Source of the DNA: Paenibacillus taichungensis
GTDB lineage: Bacteria > Bacillota > Bacilli > Paenibacillales > Paenibacillaceae
DNA length: 64,000 bases
NCBI RefSeq assembly: GCF_003287275.1
Contig: NZ_QEVW01000014.1
Coordinates: forward strand, 62,001-126,000
Direction: 5' to 3'
Position 1 is the stretch's first letter; every line of letters begins with the position of its first letter. This document shows, piece by piece, positions 18,432-29,187 of the stretch. Below the pieces are notes generated by a model. It saw only the letters and a program-made list of their open reading frames with translations, ran no database searches and was not told the DNA's origin. The position numbers and the translations under genes were made by a program.

Positions 18432-19415
18432 ATGAACCATCCTGGTTATACAGTGACCAAAGCTCCGGTTACCAAATCTCATCCTATCCAATGGCATAAC
18501 CTGATTCGTGCGCTGTGGATCGGCGGGCTCGCTGTATACATCATTCATTTGAATACAACGGATTCTCTTCATTATTACTTGGCGCCGACAATGCAGCGAT
18601 TGCTTCTCTGCTGCCCTGTTCCCTTTTTATTTATTGCCGCCATCATGGCCTGGCACGGACTGTTTGGTAATAGCGAGATCCATTGCGATTGTGAGCATCC
18701 GCCTCCTTCAGGATGGGTACGCAGCTCGCTAATGTACGGATTGATTGCCATTCCATTAGTACTTGGTTTTCTTTTGCCGGATCAGGCACTAGGCAGTTCC
18801 ATGGCCAGTCAAAAAGGCATGTCCCTAACCTATGGACCTCCCGAGATTCGTCGAAAAGAACCCTTACCAGATGCAGCAGAATTGGATATTAAAGATCTAT
18901 CCAAAAAAACTGCAAATGTTGAATCATCTGTGCCTGCCACGAAAGTACAATTCGTTCCTCCGGATGAGTATAGTCGTGAATTTGCCGAACTCGCTGAGAA
19001 GTTATATGCGGAATCGGTCATTAAGGTATATCCTGAAATCTTCTCCGAGACATTAGGGTCCATCGACATGTTCCAACGACAATTTGCAGGCAAGGCCATA
19101 AGCCTTACCGGGTTTGTATATCGAGACAAAAGCATGGAGCATGAATCTCATTTTGCATTAGGGCGATTTCTCGTGATGTGCTGCCCGGCAGACGCTGCGC
19201 CCTTTGGCGTGATGATTCATGTCCCGAATGCAGACAGCTTTCCTACAGACAGTTGGGTACAAATCGATGGCACCATTGGTTCTGCTCAAGTGAATGGCGA
19301 AGACACCATTGAGATTCGGGCGACGAAGGTAACTCCGGTCGATCAGCCATCCACCCCTTACATTTACACCAGTGCAGATTCAATTGTGACGTATGATAAG
19401 TTGCAAAATGAATAA
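18432..19415 (+). CDS. TIGR03943/UPF0703 membrane protein (YcgQ-like)
   Basis: A 327-residue protein with N-terminal membrane helices (about residues 25-40, 55-75 and 98-115), a Cys/His cluster between two helices (IHCDCEHPPP) and a C-terminal soluble domain. That domain carries GFVYRD and VMCCPADAAPFGV, with paired cysteines that could bind metal. It follows the YcgR-like permease by 39 bases and is its usual partner, so they probably form one complex at the membrane. The start follows AGAGGTG. A terminator closes the unit. Confidence 0.85.
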   Translation: MNHPGYTVTKAPVTKSHPIQWHNLIRALWIGGLAVYIIHLNTTDSLHYYLAPTMQRLLLCCPVPFLFIAAIMAWHGLFGNSEIHCDCEHPPPSGWVRSSLMYGLIAIPLVLGFLLPDQALGSSMASQKGMSLTYGPPEIRRKEPLPDAAELDIKDLSKKTANVESSVPATKVQFVPPDEYSREFAELAEKLYAESVIKVYPEIFSETLGSIDMFQRQFAGKAISLTGFVYRDKSMEHESHFALGRFLVMCCPADAAPFGVMIHVPNADSFPTDSWVQIDGTIGSAQVNGEDTIEIRATKVTPVDQPSTPYIYTSADSIVTYDKLQNE

Positions 19416-19417
19416 GT

Positions 19418-19457
19418 AAAAGCCCCGAAGCTATGGAACGCACAGCTTCAGGGCTTT
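19418..19457. terminator. bidirectional terminator between ycgQ-like gene and pdp
   Basis: The arms AAAGCCC-GAAGCT and AGCTTC-GGGCTTT form a long stem around GGAACG. TTTTAC follows on the minus strand and TTTAAATTT on the plus strand. It separates convergent genes. Confidence 0.85.
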
Positions 19458-19500
19458 AAATTTGATTCAGGCATAAGATTAAACTTGTTTGCCTGATATA

Positions 19501-20802
19501 TTATTCAGTTACAATATCATGGACCAATACAGGAGCATCCGCATGGTCAGCAATAGTAATGTTCTCTTTGATTTTCGCGATTACGTCTGCTACGTCTTCA
19601 CGATTGGCATGGATCGTTACGAGTGATTCGCCAGCTTTAACTTGGTCACCCACTTTTTTGTTGAGCATCAAGCCCACAGCAAGATCGATCTCGGATTCTT
19701 TTGTTGCACGACCTGCGCCGAGCAGCATTGCAGCAGTACCGATTTCGTCAGCGACGATACCAGCTACATATCCGTCTTTATCCGCTGGTACTTCAACCAA
19801 ATATTTGGCTTGTGGCAAGCGATCCGGGTGATCTACAACTGAAGCGTCTCCGCCTTGATTTGCCAGAAAGTCTTTGAATTTATCCAGTGCTTTACCGTTC
19901 TGGATCACTTCTTTCAATTTCTCCTCAGCATGTTCCAGGGAGTCAGCTTTGCCAGCAAGGAATACCATTTGACGTCCAAGCGCCAGACAGAGTTCTTCCA
20001 GATCCTTCGGTCCTTTACCTTGCAGCGTAAGAATGGCTTCTTTCACTTCAAGCGCGTTACCGATAGCGAGACCCAATGGTTGGGACATATCGGAAATAAC
20101 GGCCATTGTTTTACGTCCTACATTGTTACCGATGCTTACCATGGCATGTGCCAGTTCTTTTGCATCTTCTGTGGTCTTCATGAATGCGCCAGCACCTGTT
20201 TTGACATCCAATACGATCGCATCGGCACCTGCAGCAATTTTCTTACTCATGATGGAGCTGGCGATCAGTGGGATAGAGTTAACGGTAGCTGTAACGTCAC
20301 GCAATGCATAGAGCTTTTTGTCTGCCGGCGTGAGGTTGCCACTCTGACCGATAACGGCAACTTTATGTTCGTTAACGAGTCGGATGAACTCTTCTTTCTC
20401 CAACTCCACGTGGAAACCTGCAACAGATTCCAGTTTGTCTGTTGTACCACCCGTGTGACCCAATCCACGTCCGGACATTTTGGCAACTGGAACATCCAGA
20501 GCAGCAACAAGCGGTGCCAGTACCAGCGTTGTAGTATCACCAACGCCTCCCGTGGAGTGCTTGTCTACTTTGATACCTTCAATTGCTGACAGATCAATGG
20601 TCTCGCCCGAGTTCACCATGGACATCGTCAAATCTGCGCGTTCCTTGTCGGTCATATCCTTGAAGAATACAGCCATCGCCCAAGCGCTGACTTGATAATC
20701 CGGGATTTCGCCTTGTGTATATCCTTGAACAACAAAGTCAATCTCAGCTGTTGTCAATTCTTTTCCGTCGCGTTTCTTAGCAATAATGTCTACCATTCTC
20801 AT
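19501..20802 (-). CDS. pdp: Pyrimidine-nucleoside phosphorylase
   Basis: A 433-residue phosphorylase (EC 2.4.2.2 type) that splits uridine, thymidine and deoxyuridine into base and (deoxy)ribose-1-phosphate. The start [16 protein letters not shown], the phosphate-binding region [12 protein letters not shown] and [18 protein letters not shown] are those of Bacillus-type Pdp, and length is normal. It is the last gene of the deo cluster, about 300 bases after deoD. The sugar phosphate it makes feeds DeoB and DeoC in the same cluster. Confidence 0.96.
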   Translation of the reverse strand: MRMVDIIAKKRDGKELTTAEIDFVVQGYTQGEIPDYQVSAWAMAVFFKDMTDKERADLTMSMVNSGETIDLSAIEGIKVDKHSTGGVGDTTTLVLAPLVAALDVPVAKMSGRGLGHTGGTTDKLESVAGFHVELEKEEFIRLVNEHKVAVIGQSGNLTPADKKLYALRDVTATVNSIPLIASSIMSKKIAAGADAIVLDVKTGAGAFMKTTEDAKELAHAMVSIGNNVGRKTMAVISDMSQPLGLAIGNALEVKEAILTLQGKGPKDLEELCLALGRQMVFLAGKADSLEHAEEKLKEVIQNGKALDKFKDFLANQGGDASVVDHPDRLPQAKYLVEVPADKDGYVAGIVADEIGTAAMLLGAGRATKESEIDLAVGLMLNKKVGDQVKAGESLVTIHANREDVADVIAKIKENITIADHADAPVLVHDIVTE

Positions 20803-20827
20803 GATGATCTCTCCTTCGTTGTGGGTG

Positions 20828-20979
20828 ATTTACACGGGTCACTTCGATGGCAGAACAACCTTCCAACCGCTGTTATCCCCAGATTTTTCTGATTCCCTTT
20901 TTTAAAGGGAAAATCCGGTGATAAAGGCGGACGCTTCGCTTCTTCAGGTTTTTTCTGCCCTCTTCGTTATCGTGTAAAT
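20828..20979. repeat. hairpin-forming dispersed repeat, copy 1 (152 bp)
   Basis: This element is bounded by ATTTACACG and its complement CGTGTAAAT and is about four-fifths identical to the 151-bp element at 52936-53086. It can fold along most of its length: GGCAGAA pairs with TTCTGCC, CCGC with GCGG, GATTTT with AAAATC, and CCCTTT with AAAGGG at the tip. It sits between deoD and pdp, so it would be transcribed. Just beyond it, 20996-21067 contains the related GCGAACGCTTCGCTTCT and another small hairpin around CCACTACGCTCGTGG. No gene is present in 20803-21102. Confidence 0.85.
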
Positions 20980-21102
20980 TTTATGTTTTTTTGTAATAGG
21001 GCGAACGCTTCGCTTCTACAGAATCGATTCCGTTTCCTCCACTACGCTCGTGGAACAAAAGTTTCGATTAAAATCAACTGATTTGAATATAAAATGCAAC
21101 AA

Positions 21103-21810
21103 TTACAGCGTGATTGCTGTTTCCAGTGCTACTACCATCATGTCGTTGAACGTTTTTTGGCGCTCTTCGGCGGATGTCTCTTCACCTGTCAGCAAGTGAT
21201 CACTTACCGTCAGGATCGTCAGTGCATTTACGCCAAATTTGGCTGCGAGTGTGTACAGTGCAGTTGTTTCCATCTCAACGCCCAGTACGCCGTGCTGCAT
21301 CAATTTCTCAGTCACGGAACGGTCGTCACGATAGAATGAATCGGAACTGAACACGTTACCGACATGGATTTTCATGCCTTTGGCAGTTGCGCGGTCATAG
21401 GCTTCTTTCAGTAGGGAGAACGTCGCGATCGGGGAAAAATCATATCCACCAAATACGAGCTTGTTCATACTGGAATCGGTACATGAAGCTTGAGCAAGGA
21501 TAACATCACGAACGCGAACGTGTTGTTGCATACCTCCGCAAGTTCCAACACGAATTAGGTTTTTTACACCGTATTCGCTGATCAGTTCGTTGGCATAGAT
21601 GCTGAACGATGGAATACCCATTCCAGAGCCTTGCACCGAGATACGGTGTCCTTGATATGTACCCGTAAATCCGAGCATTCCGCGAACTTCGTTGTAACAA
21701 ACGACATCTTCAAGGTACGTATCTGCAATAAATTTTGCACGCAATGGATCTCCTGGCAAAAGGATTGTTTCTGCAATATCTCCGGGTTTAGCTCCAATAT
21801 GTGTACTCAT
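21103..21810 (-). CDS. deoD: Purine-nucleoside phosphorylase, DeoD type
   Basis: A 235-residue hexameric-type phosphorylase releasing purines and (deoxy)ribose-1-phosphate. Motifs are [10 protein letters not shown] (phosphate site), GTCGGM and the nucleoside-binding [11 protein letters not shown] start at ATG 21810 because GGAGGAG precedes it; 26 further upstream codons are in frame but lack a ribosome site. In the deo cluster it acts on purine nucleosides as Pdp does on pyrimidines. Confidence 0.95.
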   Translation of the reverse strand: MSTHIGAKPGDIAETILLPGDPLRAKFIADTYLEDVVCYNEVRGMLGFTGTYQGHRISVQGSGMGIPSFSIYANELISEYGVKNLIRVGTCGGMQQHVRVRDVILAQASCTDSSMNKLVFGGYDFSPIATFSLLKEAYDRATAKGMKIHVGNVFSSDSFYRDDRSVTEKLMQHGVLGVEMETTALYTLAAKFGVNALTILTVSDHLLTGEETSAEERQKTFNDMMVVALETAITL

Positions 21811-21956
21811 GATTAAATCTCCTCCAGTTATCCATATGATTGAATGAAGGTCAGGAACCGGAGCAGCCGAAGCTGCCCCCACGGTCATCCTGTCCGACTT
21901 TTATGTTTCAAGAAAACAACAGTTTCCCCATGTTGAGTTAAAGATAAGAATGCTGA

Positions 21957-23135
21957 TTATTTCAAATCTTTCAGGAAGCTTGTTCCATATTCCGGCAGTT
22001 TTACTCCGAAGTTCTCAGCCACTGTTGCTCCAACATCAGCAAATGTACTGCGCAGTTCAAGCTTTTTACCCTCGCTGAAGCGTGGAGAGTACACAAGCAA
22101 TGGCACATACTCACGTGTATGGTCCGTGCCGCGGTAGGTTGGGTCGTTGCCATGGTCGGCTGTGATGAGCAGCAGATCTTCGTCTGTCATTTTGCTGAAG
22201 ATTTCTGGCAGTCGAGCATCATACTCTTCAAGCGCCTGGGCGTACCCTTGTGGATCACGACGGTGACCGAACAGGGCGTCGAAGTCAACCAGGTTCAGGA
22301 AGCTGAGTCCAGTGAATTCTTCATCCATCGTTTCGGAAAGTTTGTCCATGCCATCCATGTTGGAGACGGTACGTACAGACTTGGTTACGCCTTCGCCATC
22401 GTAGATATCTGAGATTTTACCCAAAGCGATAACATCAAATCCACCGTCTTTGAGTTCATTCATCACGGTACGGCCAAAAGGTTTGAGCGCATAATCATGA
22501 CGGTTAGCTGTACGCTTGAAATTACCTACTTCGCCTACAAACGGACGGGCAATAATGCGGCCCAGCATGTAAGGATCGTCGAGAGTAATCTCGCGGCAGA
22601 ACTCACAGATTTCATACAATTCTTTCAGTGGAACAACATCCTCATGAGCTGCAATCTGCAGAACCGAATCTGCGGATGTGTATATAATCAGGGCACCTGT
22701 TTTTACATGTTCTTCGCCCAATTCATCAATGATTTCCGTGCCGCTTGCCGGTTTGTTCCCGATCACTTTACGGCCTGTTTTTTCCTCAATGCGCTGAATC
22801 AACTCATCCGGGAACCCGTCAGCGAACACGCGGAAAGGAGTATCAATGTACAGACCCATTAGTTCCCAGTGGCCTGTCATGGTGTCTTTACCTCTGGATG
22901 CTTCCTGCATCTTGGTGTAAAAAGCTTTTGGTGCATCCGCTACAGGCACACCTTCAATTTCCTTAATATTGGACAGTCCAAGACTGGCCATATGCGGCAT
23001 CTTCAATCCTCCGCGTTCACGTGCAATGTGACCAAATGTGTCGACGTCGAAATCATCGAATTCCGCTGCATCCGGCGCTTCACCAATTCCCACTGAATCC
23101 ATAACAATCAGATGTACTCTTTTGAATGTTGACAT
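21957..23135 (-). CDS. deoB: Phosphopentomutase
   Basis: A 392-residue alkaline-phosphatase-superfamily mutase that converts (deoxy)ribose-1-phosphate to the 5-phosphate. Metal and phosphate sites are visible in [12 protein letters not shown], the phosphothreonine motif [10 protein letters not shown], and the ligand cluster [19 protein letters not shown]. It sits 30 bases downstream of nupC, linking the phosphorylases to DeoC. Confidence 0.96.
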   Translation of the reverse strand: MSTFKRVHLIVMDSVGIGEAPDAAEFDDFDVDTFGHIARERGGLKMPHMASLGLSNIKEIEGVPVADAPKAFYTKMQEASRGKDTMTGHWELMGLYIDTPFRVFADGFPDELIQRIEEKTGRKVIGNKPASGTEIIDELGEEHVKTGALIIYTSADSVLQIAAHEDVVPLKELYEICEFCREITLDDPYMLGRIIARPFVGEVGNFKRTANRHDYALKPFGRTVMNELKDGGFDVIALGKISDIYDGEGVTKSVRTVSNMDGMDKLSETMDEEFTGLSFLNLVDFDALFGHRRDPQGYAQALEEYDARLPEIFSKMTDEDLLLITADHGNDPTYRGTDHTREYVPLLVYSPRFSEGKKLELRSTFADVGATVAENFGVKLPEYGTSFLKDLK

Positions 23136-23165
23136 AATTTAAGCACTCCTTCCAATAATCCGGCT

Positions 23166-24356
23166 TTACAAGAACAGTCCGGCGATGATCGCAGACAGCA
23201 CGCTGACAAGCGATGCACCGTAAAGCAGTTTCAGACCGAAGCGGGCCACCACATTACCTTGTTTCTCATGAAGTCCTTTCACCGCACCGGCAATGATTCC
23301 GATGGAGGAGAAGTTCGCAAACGATACAAGGAAGACGGATACGATTCCTGTTGTTCTGGCAGACAATGTAGTCTGTTTGGTCAGATCAAGCATGGCAACG
23401 AATTCGTTGGATACCATTTTGGTAGCCATAATACTTCCCGCTTGAATCGCTTCTTTCCAAGGAACACCCATAATGAAGGCAAATGGTGCAAACACATAAC
23501 CAAGCAGTTCCTGGAACGAAATGCCGAGCACTGCACTGAAGATCCCGTTAACCAGTGCGATCAGAGCAACAAAACCGATTAACATTGCAGCTACGACGAT
23601 CGCAACTTTGAAACCATCCAAAATGTACTCGCCCAACATTTCGAAGAAGGATTGTTTCTCCTCTTCCTGTACTTCCAATATATCTTCTTCCGGGGAAACC
23701 TCATAAGGATTCACGATGGAAGCAATGATAAAACCGCCAAACAGGTTCAGCACAAGTGCCGTAACCACATATTTAGGATCAATCATGGACATATAGGCAC
23801 CGACAATGGACATCGATACCGTGGACATCGCTGAGGCACACAAAGTGTACAGTCGATGTTTAGGCAGCAACCCAATTTGTTTTTTCACAGAAATGAACAC
23901 TTCAGATTGCCCCAATACAGCCGAAGCAACCGCGTTATATGATTCCAGTTTGCCCATTCCGTTGACTTTGCTTAATACCAGACCAATATATTTTATAACA
24001 AAAGGCAAGATTCGGATATACTGCAATATCCCAATGAGCGCTGAGATAACAACGATCGGCATCAGTACACTGAGGAAGAACGGCGCGCCCCCACTGTCTG
24101 CACCAACGGTAGTCAAGCCACCGAATACAAATGAGATACCGTCATTCGCATAGCCAAGCAAGCTTTCAAATACGGTTGCGAAACCGCCAATCAAAAATGT
24201 ACCCACTTCTGTGTTCAATAATGCGTATCCCAATATTACTTGCAAAACAATCATGATGATTAGTGGACGATATCTGATCTTCTTCTTACCGTTGCTGACC
24301 AGATAAGCTAGTCCAAAGACAACAAGTATACCAAGAAGGGCAATTAGGAATTTCAT
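23166..24356 (-). CDS. nupC: Concentrative nucleoside transporter NupC
   Basis: A 396-residue CNT-family permease with about ten membrane segments and the family stretches [27 protein letters not shown] and [16 protein letters not shown]. It imports nucleosides with protons or sodium. A cre-like site lies about 95 bases upstream and could give this distal part of the operon its own glucose control. Confidence 0.94.
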   Translation of the reverse strand: MKFLIALLGILVVFGLAYLVSNGKKKIRYRPLIIMIVLQVILGYALLNTEVGTFLIGGFATVFESLLGYANDGISFVFGGLTTVGADSGGAPFFLSVLMPIVVISALIGILQYIRILPFVIKYIGLVLSKVNGMGKLESYNAVASAVLGQSEVFISVKKQIGLLPKHRLYTLCASAMSTVSMSIVGAYMSMIDPKYVVTALVLNLFGGFIIASIVNPYEVSPEEDILEVQEEEKQSFFEMLGEYILDGFKVAIVVAAMLIGFVALIALVNGIFSAVLGISFQELLGYVFAPFAFIMGVPWKEAIQAGSIMATKMVSNEFVAMLDLTKQTTLSARTTGIVSVFLVSFANFSSIGIIAGAVKGLHEKQGNVVARFGLKLLYGASLVSVLSAIIAGLFL

Positions 24357-24446
24357 TCTATCTCTCCTTTGAAGGTAGTTAAGCCGGATGTTTATTCAGC
24401 TCAAAGGTTTCCCATATATGTGATGAATTAACCTTTCAGAAAACGG

Positions 24447-24460
24447 TTGAAGCGCTTACA
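24447..24460. promoter_or_regulatory. cre-like CcpA site ahead of nupC
   Basis: The minus strand reads TGTAAGCGCTTCAA: the left half of the cre consensus is exact, the right half imperfect. It lies in the 276-base gap between deoC and nupC, which otherwise is AT-rich and shows no gene. Confidence 0.45.
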
Positions 24461-24632
24461 ATAAATTCGGTTTTTTATGATTCAATTTTAATTAAAATAT
24501 AGAAAGTTGGATCAGCTTTAAAACTTGTTCTCCACATCCACCGAATAGATATGAAGAACAAGTTAGTACCTTTAAAGCATCCAAGCATTCAATCTAATAA
24601 AATTTATCGAAAACAATTAACTCACGAATAAA

Positions 24633-25307
24633 TTAATAATTAGAAGTCGATTGTTCGCCTTGCATGATCTTCACACCAGAACTAGCGCCAATCCGAGTTG
24701 CTCCTGCAGCGATCATTTTTTGCATATCTTCCAGGCTACGCACGCCGCCGGAAGCTTTAACCCCTACATCAGGACCTACGGTACGACGCATCAAAGCGAT
24801 ATCTTCTGGAGTTGCTCCACCCGTAGAGAATCCTGTAGACGTTTTGACAAAATCAGCTCCAGCTTTTACTGCTGCCTGACATGCACGTACTTTCTCTTCG
24901 TCCGTCAACAGACAAGTTTCAATAATGACTTTCACCAATGCTTTACCCGCTGCTGCTTCAACAACTGCACGGATATCCTGTTCAACAGCGTCATCTTTGC
25001 CATCCTTCAAAGCACTAATGTTGATGACCATATCCACCTCAGTAGCACCTTTAGCGATGGCATCTTTGGTTTCGAATGCTTTGGTCTCGGAAGTGGAAGC
25101 TCCCAGAGGGAAACCGATAACAGTACAAATATCCACGCCAGTACCTTGAAGCTGTTCAGCAGCATAAGCAACCCAGCCCGGGTTAACACATACAGAAGCA
25201 AATTGATATTGTTTCGCTTCTTCGGTCAATTTGGCCATTTCACTTTGTGTTGCATCTGCACGAAGCAAGGTATGATCTATCATTTTGGCTAATTGTGGTG
25301 TAGTCAA
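24633..25307 (-). CDS. deoC: Deoxyribose-phosphate aldolase
   Basis: The 224-residue class I aldolase splits 2-deoxyribose-5-phosphate into acetaldehyde and glyceraldehyde-3-phosphate. Catalytic residues are visible: Asp92 (ATEVDMVIN), Lys126 (LVKVIIET) and the Schiff-base Lys155 ([14 protein letters not shown]). The start is a TTG at 25307 after AGGGGAG. It is the first catabolic gene after deoR, with DeoR-type palindromes upstream. The C-terminal end is slightly extended ([10 protein letters not shown]), a common feature. Confidence 0.95.
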   Translation of the reverse strand: MTTPQLAKMIDHTLLRADATQSEMAKLTEEAKQYQFASVCVNPGWVAYAAEQLQGTGVDICTVIGFPLGASTSETKAFETKDAIAKGATEVDMVINISALKDGKDDAVEQDIRAVVEAAAGKALVKVIIETCLLTDEEKVRACQAAVKAGADFVKTSTGFSTGGATPEDIALMRRTVGPDVGVKASGGVRSLEDMQKMIAAGATRIGASSGVKIMQGEQSTSNY

Positions 25308-25358
25308 TTTAATCTCCCCTTATCTGAACTAGTTATTTTCTATATCCCTACCCTAACA

Positions 25359-25394
25359 TGAACATATGTAAAAATCAATATGAACTTTTGTTCA
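25359..25394. promoter_or_regulatory. DeoR operator region ahead of deoC
   Basis: TGAACTTTTGTTCA (25381-25394) is a palindrome with arms TGAAC and GTTCA. A further half site TGAACATATG lies at 25359-25368. Bacillus DeoR is known to use a palindrome plus a nearby half site. Both are 50-90 bases before deoC, one inside a likely promoter spacer. Confidence 0.6.
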
Positions 25395-25485
25395 CTCTTG
25401 AAATTTAAACACATTCCGTAGAAACTTCACTAAACAAATGACTTCGCTCACCGGGATGCAATCGTATAATATAGCTTCTGCCTAA

Positions 25486-25523
25486 GAAAGCAAAACATCC
25501 GCCCATGTCGCGTGGCAGATGTT
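25486..25523 (-). terminator. terminator after deoR
   Basis: On the minus strand AACATCTGCC pairs with GGCGGATGTT with one mismatch, followed by TTGCTTTC. It begins 14 bases after the deoR stop, so deoR and deoC may be separate transcripts. Confidence 0.6.
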
Positions 25524-25536
25524 GTCATCCCTTGCA

Positions 25537-26481
25537 TTATAATCGAAGCAAAGCTTGGGCTGTGTATTGGTCTGTTACCAAAATGTTGGCGTAGTGACCT
25601 TTGAGCGCAGCATGAATAGCTTCTATTTTACGTTTTCCCCCGGCCACAAGAATCGATTTTTCCTTATTTCGCAGCTCGGCCAGATCAATTCCGACGGTTC
25701 TGTTGTTAATTTCTTCACTGATCAAGCGGCCCTCGGCATCAAAAAAACGTGAACAAATGTCACCTGCACCTGAATGCATCAGCAATTGCTGTTCTTCATC
25801 ATTGAAGTACCCCAGTCTGAACAAAAGTGCATCTTCCTTCACTGTACCTACAGTAAACATGGCAATATTCGCCTGTCGGCCAAGTTCCACAATCCTGCCA
25901 ATATGTCGGTCTGCTTCTACCATTTTTTTGACTTCAATGTTGTCGAAGATCACGGGCAAAGGCAAATATCGGGGAACCGTATGGAAAGCTTCCGCAAATA
26001 AATGAACAATTTCTGCCGCATACGTATTCACATGGGAGTGGCTTACGCCTCCCTTGAGTTGAACCACTTCCACGCCTTTGACCTGCTTGGGACGAAGCTG
26101 ACGGGCTACGGCGTTCATCGTTGTGCCCCAGGTTACCCCAATAATGTCCGCATCCTGAACGGTATCCTGTAAGTAATCTGCTGCTCTTTTGCTAATATGT
26201 TTCAAAATTTCTTCGTCACTCTTCAACGGGGCAAAACATACAAGCGCAGTATCGAGATTGTACTTGGCTTTGAGTTCCCCGGCGATAATGTCGATATCCT
26301 CCAGCGGATCCATGATTTCAATGCGAACATAACCACGATCTTTCGCGTACTGAAGTAATCTTGATACCGTTGGACGTGACACACCCAGCCTGACCGCAAT
26401 GTCTTGCTGGCTGTAATCCGACTGATAATACAATTTCGCTGCTTCAATGCTTAATCGTTGCTTCTCCAGATCCATTCCCAT
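25537..26481 (-). CDS. deoR: Deoxyribonucleoside regulator DeoR (SorC family)
   Basis: A 314-residue SorC-type regulator with an N-terminal helix-turn-helix (about residues 24-46, SQQDIAVRLGVSRPTVSRLL) and a sugar-phosphate isomerase-like sensor domain (IGVTWGTTMNAVARQL, TVGIDLAELRN). Bacillus DeoR belongs to this family and is released by deoxyribose-5-phosphate. Position directly upstream of deoC, and TGAAC-type palindromes at the deoC promoter, support the assignment. Confidence 0.93.
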   Translation of the reverse strand: MGMDLEKQRLSIEAAKLYYQSDYSQQDIAVRLGVSRPTVSRLLQYAKDRGYVRIEIMDPLEDIDIIAGELKAKYNLDTALVCFAPLKSDEEILKHISKRAADYLQDTVQDADIIGVTWGTTMNAVARQLRPKQVKGVEVVQLKGGVSHSHVNTYAAEIVHLFAEAFHTVPRYLPLPVIFDNIEVKKMVEADRHIGRIVELGRQANIAMFTVGTVKEDALLFRLGYFNDEEQQLLMHSGAGDICSRFFDAEGRLISEEINNRTVGIDLAELRNKEKSILVAGGKRKIEAIHAALKGHYANILVTDQYTAQALLRL

Positions 26482-26658
26482 ATGCGCTCATCTCACTCAT
26501 TCCTATTATCGTTCGATTCACCTTACACCAATGTATTATACATGAATGAGTATGAGGTCACTATCCAGGTATAAAACGTTACAAACGATGCATACTACAT
26601 CGGTCGCTTATTAATGTCGGCCCTTTTTGTAAAAAACATCATAGAGAGGAAGAATCGT

Positions 26659-27285
26659 ATGTCTACGTTATTGTATATTACTGCCCATCCTCATGATCAT
26701 GAAACTTCATTCAGCATGGCTGCAGGTAAAGCGTTTGTGGATGCATATCGTGAAAGCCATTCCTCGGATGAGGTTGTTCATCTGGATCTTTATCGCTCAG
26801 ATATTCCTCATATTGATGCAGATGTATTCAGTGGTTGGGGGAAACTTCAATCCGGCAGCGAATTGACTTCTGAAGAAAAGGTTAAGGTTCAACGTTTGAA
26901 TGAATTATCGGATCAATTCGCCTCTGCTGACAAATATGTTTTTGTAACTCCGATGTGGAACTTCTCTTTCCCTCCAATTATGAAAGCTTATATCGACTCC
27001 ATCTGTGTAGCTGGTAAAACGTTCCGTTATACGGAACAAGGCCCGGTTGGATTGCTTTCCAACAAAAAGGCACTGCATATTCAGGCTCGTGGCGGCATTT
27101 ATTCCGAAGGTCCTGCGGCTCAGATGGAATCCGGTCATCGTTACCTGAGCATTATCATGTCTTTCCTGGGTGTGCCTAAGCTTGAAGGCATTTTTGTGGA
27201 AGGACATAACCAATATAAGGAACGCGCAGATGAGATCAAACAGCAAGCTATAGAAGAGGCACGTACACTCGCTAAACAGTTCTAA
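26659..27285 (+). CDS. azoR: FMN-dependent NADH-azoreductase
   Basis: A 208-residue flavodoxin-like quinone/azo reductase. It has the N-terminal phosphate-binding segment ([14 protein letters not shown]), the family motif [16 protein letters not shown] and the loop [10 protein letters not shown]. Known relatives reduce quinones and azo compounds with NADH and help against thiol or quinone stress. I start at ATG 26659, which follows AGAGAGGAAG; a start 15 codons upstream has no ribosome site. It is monocistronic and divergent from deoR. Confidence 0.93.
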   Translation: MSTLLYITAHPHDHETSFSMAAGKAFVDAYRESHSSDEVVHLDLYRSDIPHIDADVFSGWGKLQSGSELTSEEKVKVQRLNELSDQFASADKYVFVTPMWNFSFPPIMKAYIDSICVAGKTFRYTEQGPVGLLSNKKALHIQARGGIYSEGPAAQMESGHRYLSIIMSFLGVPKLEGIFVEGHNQYKERADEIKQQAIEEARTLAKQF

Positions 27286-27317
27286 CCCTTAAATAGAACA
27301 AGTACAACAACAAACAC

Positions 27318-27380
27318 AAAACCCGCATGCCAACCCATGGATATTAATTCCAAGGGAGGCACGCGGGTTTTAATTTTTTT
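27318..27380. terminator. terminator after azoR
   Basis: The arms AAAACCCGCATGCC and GGCACGCGGGTTTT pair with one mismatch around a 25-base loop, followed by a run of T. The A run before it lets it also serve the convergent gene at 27400. Confidence 0.88.
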
Positions 27381-27399
27381 TATAATAACCGATAGAGCT

Positions 27400-27750
27400 T
27401 TATTGATGTCCAGCACTAGCACGGCTCATGGTTTCAAGTTTGCGAGTAATGGCATTGCGATCCACTTTCAGTCCCCAAATAGCTTCAATAATCTGTTCTT
27501 TCTCTTCAGGCCCATCGGCATTTTTGAGTTGCATTAACAGATCATGCATCTGTTCGTTAATACCTTCAAATTGACTCCAAAGATCCTGTCTGACCTCGGT
27601 TGAATCCAGATGATGATTAGCATCCACTTCTTCTTTCAATGCTTGCAGAATAGCTTCTTTCCACTCCTCATCACCTAGCTGTTTCGCTATGTTCAGGAGA
27701 TCCAGATAATCGTCAACAAGAAGTGAGTTCAATTCAGCATGTGTTTTCAT
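27400..27750 (-). CDS. hypothetical helical protein
   Basis: A 116-residue acidic, probably all-helical protein without membrane segment or cysteine. It has repeated Leu/Glu/Gln patterns (LLVDDYLDLLNIAKQLGDEE and GINEQMHDLLMQLKNADG). I do not recognise the family. ATG 27750 follows AAGGGGATG at a long spacing. It stands alone between azoR and the MFS gene, with codon use like its neighbours, so it is likely real. Confidence 0.7.
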   Translation of the reverse strand: MKTHAELNSLLVDDYLDLLNIAKQLGDEEWKEAILQALKEEVDANHHLDSTEVRQDLWSQFEGINEQMHDLLMQLKNADGPEEKEQIIEAIWGLKVDRNAITRKLETMSRASAGHQ

Positions 27751-27912
27751 CGTTTATTGCATCCCCTTTGCAACTATTTACCCAGTATTATACTCGGTAT
27801 TTCGGGATATGCAAGACTTGTCGAAAAAAGTTATTTATTGTACAAGGGACTATTGGATGATTATGGGTCAAAATGAGTGCTTTTAATGAACAAACTTTCG
27901 ATCTATGTTTAG
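27751..27912. other. short intergenic stretch, nothing recognised
   Basis: No gene, strong hairpin or promoter motif was found here. The end of the long operon at 27913 therefore lacks an obvious terminator. Confidence 0.5.
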
Positions 27913-29181
27913 TTAAAAAGTAAGCTTGGTATGTTCTTGTACCCTTTCTATAAGCAACCGACACAAAATAAAGCCGATTATCACATACACACCAATCAAG
28001 CCCACAATGCCAATCCAACCCACATGGCTGTAAAGTAGGCCCCCTCCAGTTCCGCTGACACTTGATCCAACGTAGTAGAAAAACAAATACAAGGCATTGG
28101 CCTGGGATTTATGATGATCTGCCACGAGTCCAACCCAACTGCTTGCGATGGAATGTCCGCCAAAGAAACCAAAGGCAAACAGGGCAAGTCCAATTATTTT
28201 GACCCAAAGCTCTGGGTGAATGGTACAAACTGCACCAGCCAGTATAATACCCAGCGCGATTCCAAGGACATTCGATCTTCCATACCGATCTGCAAGCCTG
28301 CCCATCCAGGTGCTGCTCAATGTACCCATAAGGTACACGACAAAAAGGCTACCAACGACAGATTGGCTAAGATGATAAGGTTCTCCTGTCAATTCAAATC
28401 CGATGTAGTTGAATAACGTCACGAACCCCCCCATCAGAAGAAAGCCCAGTCCGTACAGGCAAAGTAGACGTGGATTTCGACACTGTGACCACAAAAGAGG
28501 AATGATCTTTTTGAGTCCAGGAGTCGCTTTGACAAAATGGCGGGATGGCGGGATGACAAGCCAGAAGATAACAGCCGCACAAAGGCCTAGAATACCGATA
28601 AAACCAATTGCAGCACGCCAACTGATCCAATCTGTGATCACGCCGCTGATAAAACGACCAGCCATACCTCCAATCGAGTTCCCGCTGATATAAAGGCCCA
28701 TCGCATACCCTAGACTGGAAGGCTCAATCTCTTCAGACAGATATGTCATGGCTGTCGCGGGCAGCCCGGCAAGTGCAACTCCCTGGAGAATGCGAAGCAG
28801 AAGCAGTTCAGTAAATCCAGGGCTAAACGCGCTAATCATTGCAATAATAGAAGAAACAACTAAAGCTGCTGTCATAATAAAGCGTCTTCCCAATGAATCG
28901 GATAAGGAACCGATGAACAACATGGTCAGTGCCATGGCAATCGTCGTAACTGAGAGGGTAAGACTGGAATGTGCAGGCGAGATCGCAAATGCCTCGCTAA
29001 TCTCGGGCATCAGGGGCTGGAGGCTGTATAGTAACGCAAAAGTCACAAAACCTCCGGCAAACAGCGCAAGGCTAATGTTACGAAACGTCTTAGTTCCCTG
29101 CTGAATCATGATATTCCAACTTTCTCGGCAGGAAAGCTCCATGATCGGCTGCTGACTGATCGCTTGGCTGAAGCCTTCCAT
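27913..29181 (-). CDS. MFS transporter (YnfM/AraJ-like)
   Basis: The 422-residue protein has twelve membrane segments and the MFS loop motifs GSLSDSLGRRFIM and GRLADRYGRSNVL. It resembles YnfM-type drug/metabolite exporters. The start is uncertain. ATG 29181 lies six bases after the previous stop but has no ribosome site, while ATG 29109 (MIQQGTKTFRN) begins right at the family's usual N-terminus with a weak GGA ahead. It is the last gene of the hydantoinase/ABC operon and may export a product or import another substrate. Confidence 0.85.
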   Translation of the reverse strand: MEGFSQAISQQPIMELSCRESWNIMIQQGTKTFRNISLALFAGGFVTFALLYSLQPLMPEISEAFAISPAHSSLTLSVTTIAMALTMLFIGSLSDSLGRRFIMTAALVVSSIIAMISAFSPGFTELLLLRILQGVALAGLPATAMTYLSEEIEPSSLGYAMGLYISGNSIGGMAGRFISGVITDWISWRAAIGFIGILGLCAAVIFWLVIPPSRHFVKATPGLKKIIPLLWSQCRNPRLLCLYGLGFLLMGGFVTLFNYIGFELTGEPYHLSQSVVGSLFVVYLMGTLSSTWMGRLADRYGRSNVLGIALGIILAGAVCTIHPELWVKIIGLALFAFGFFGGHSIASSWVGLVADHHKSQANALYLFFYYVGSSVSGTGGGLLYSHVGWIGIVGLIGVYVIIGFILCRLLIERVQEHTKLTF

Positions 29182-29187
29182 TAATCG

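Noticed and set aside
19855-20589. Long plus-strand open frame opposite pdp (244 codons)
   Set aside because: It lies wholly antisense to the clear pyrimidine-nucleoside phosphorylase gene, is rich in Cys and Phe in the way of shadow frames, and has no ribosome site.
24651-25292. Long plus-strand frame opposite deoC (213 codons)
   Set aside because: Antisense shadow of a confident aldolase gene, with Ser/Cys/Phe-rich composition and no plausible start context.
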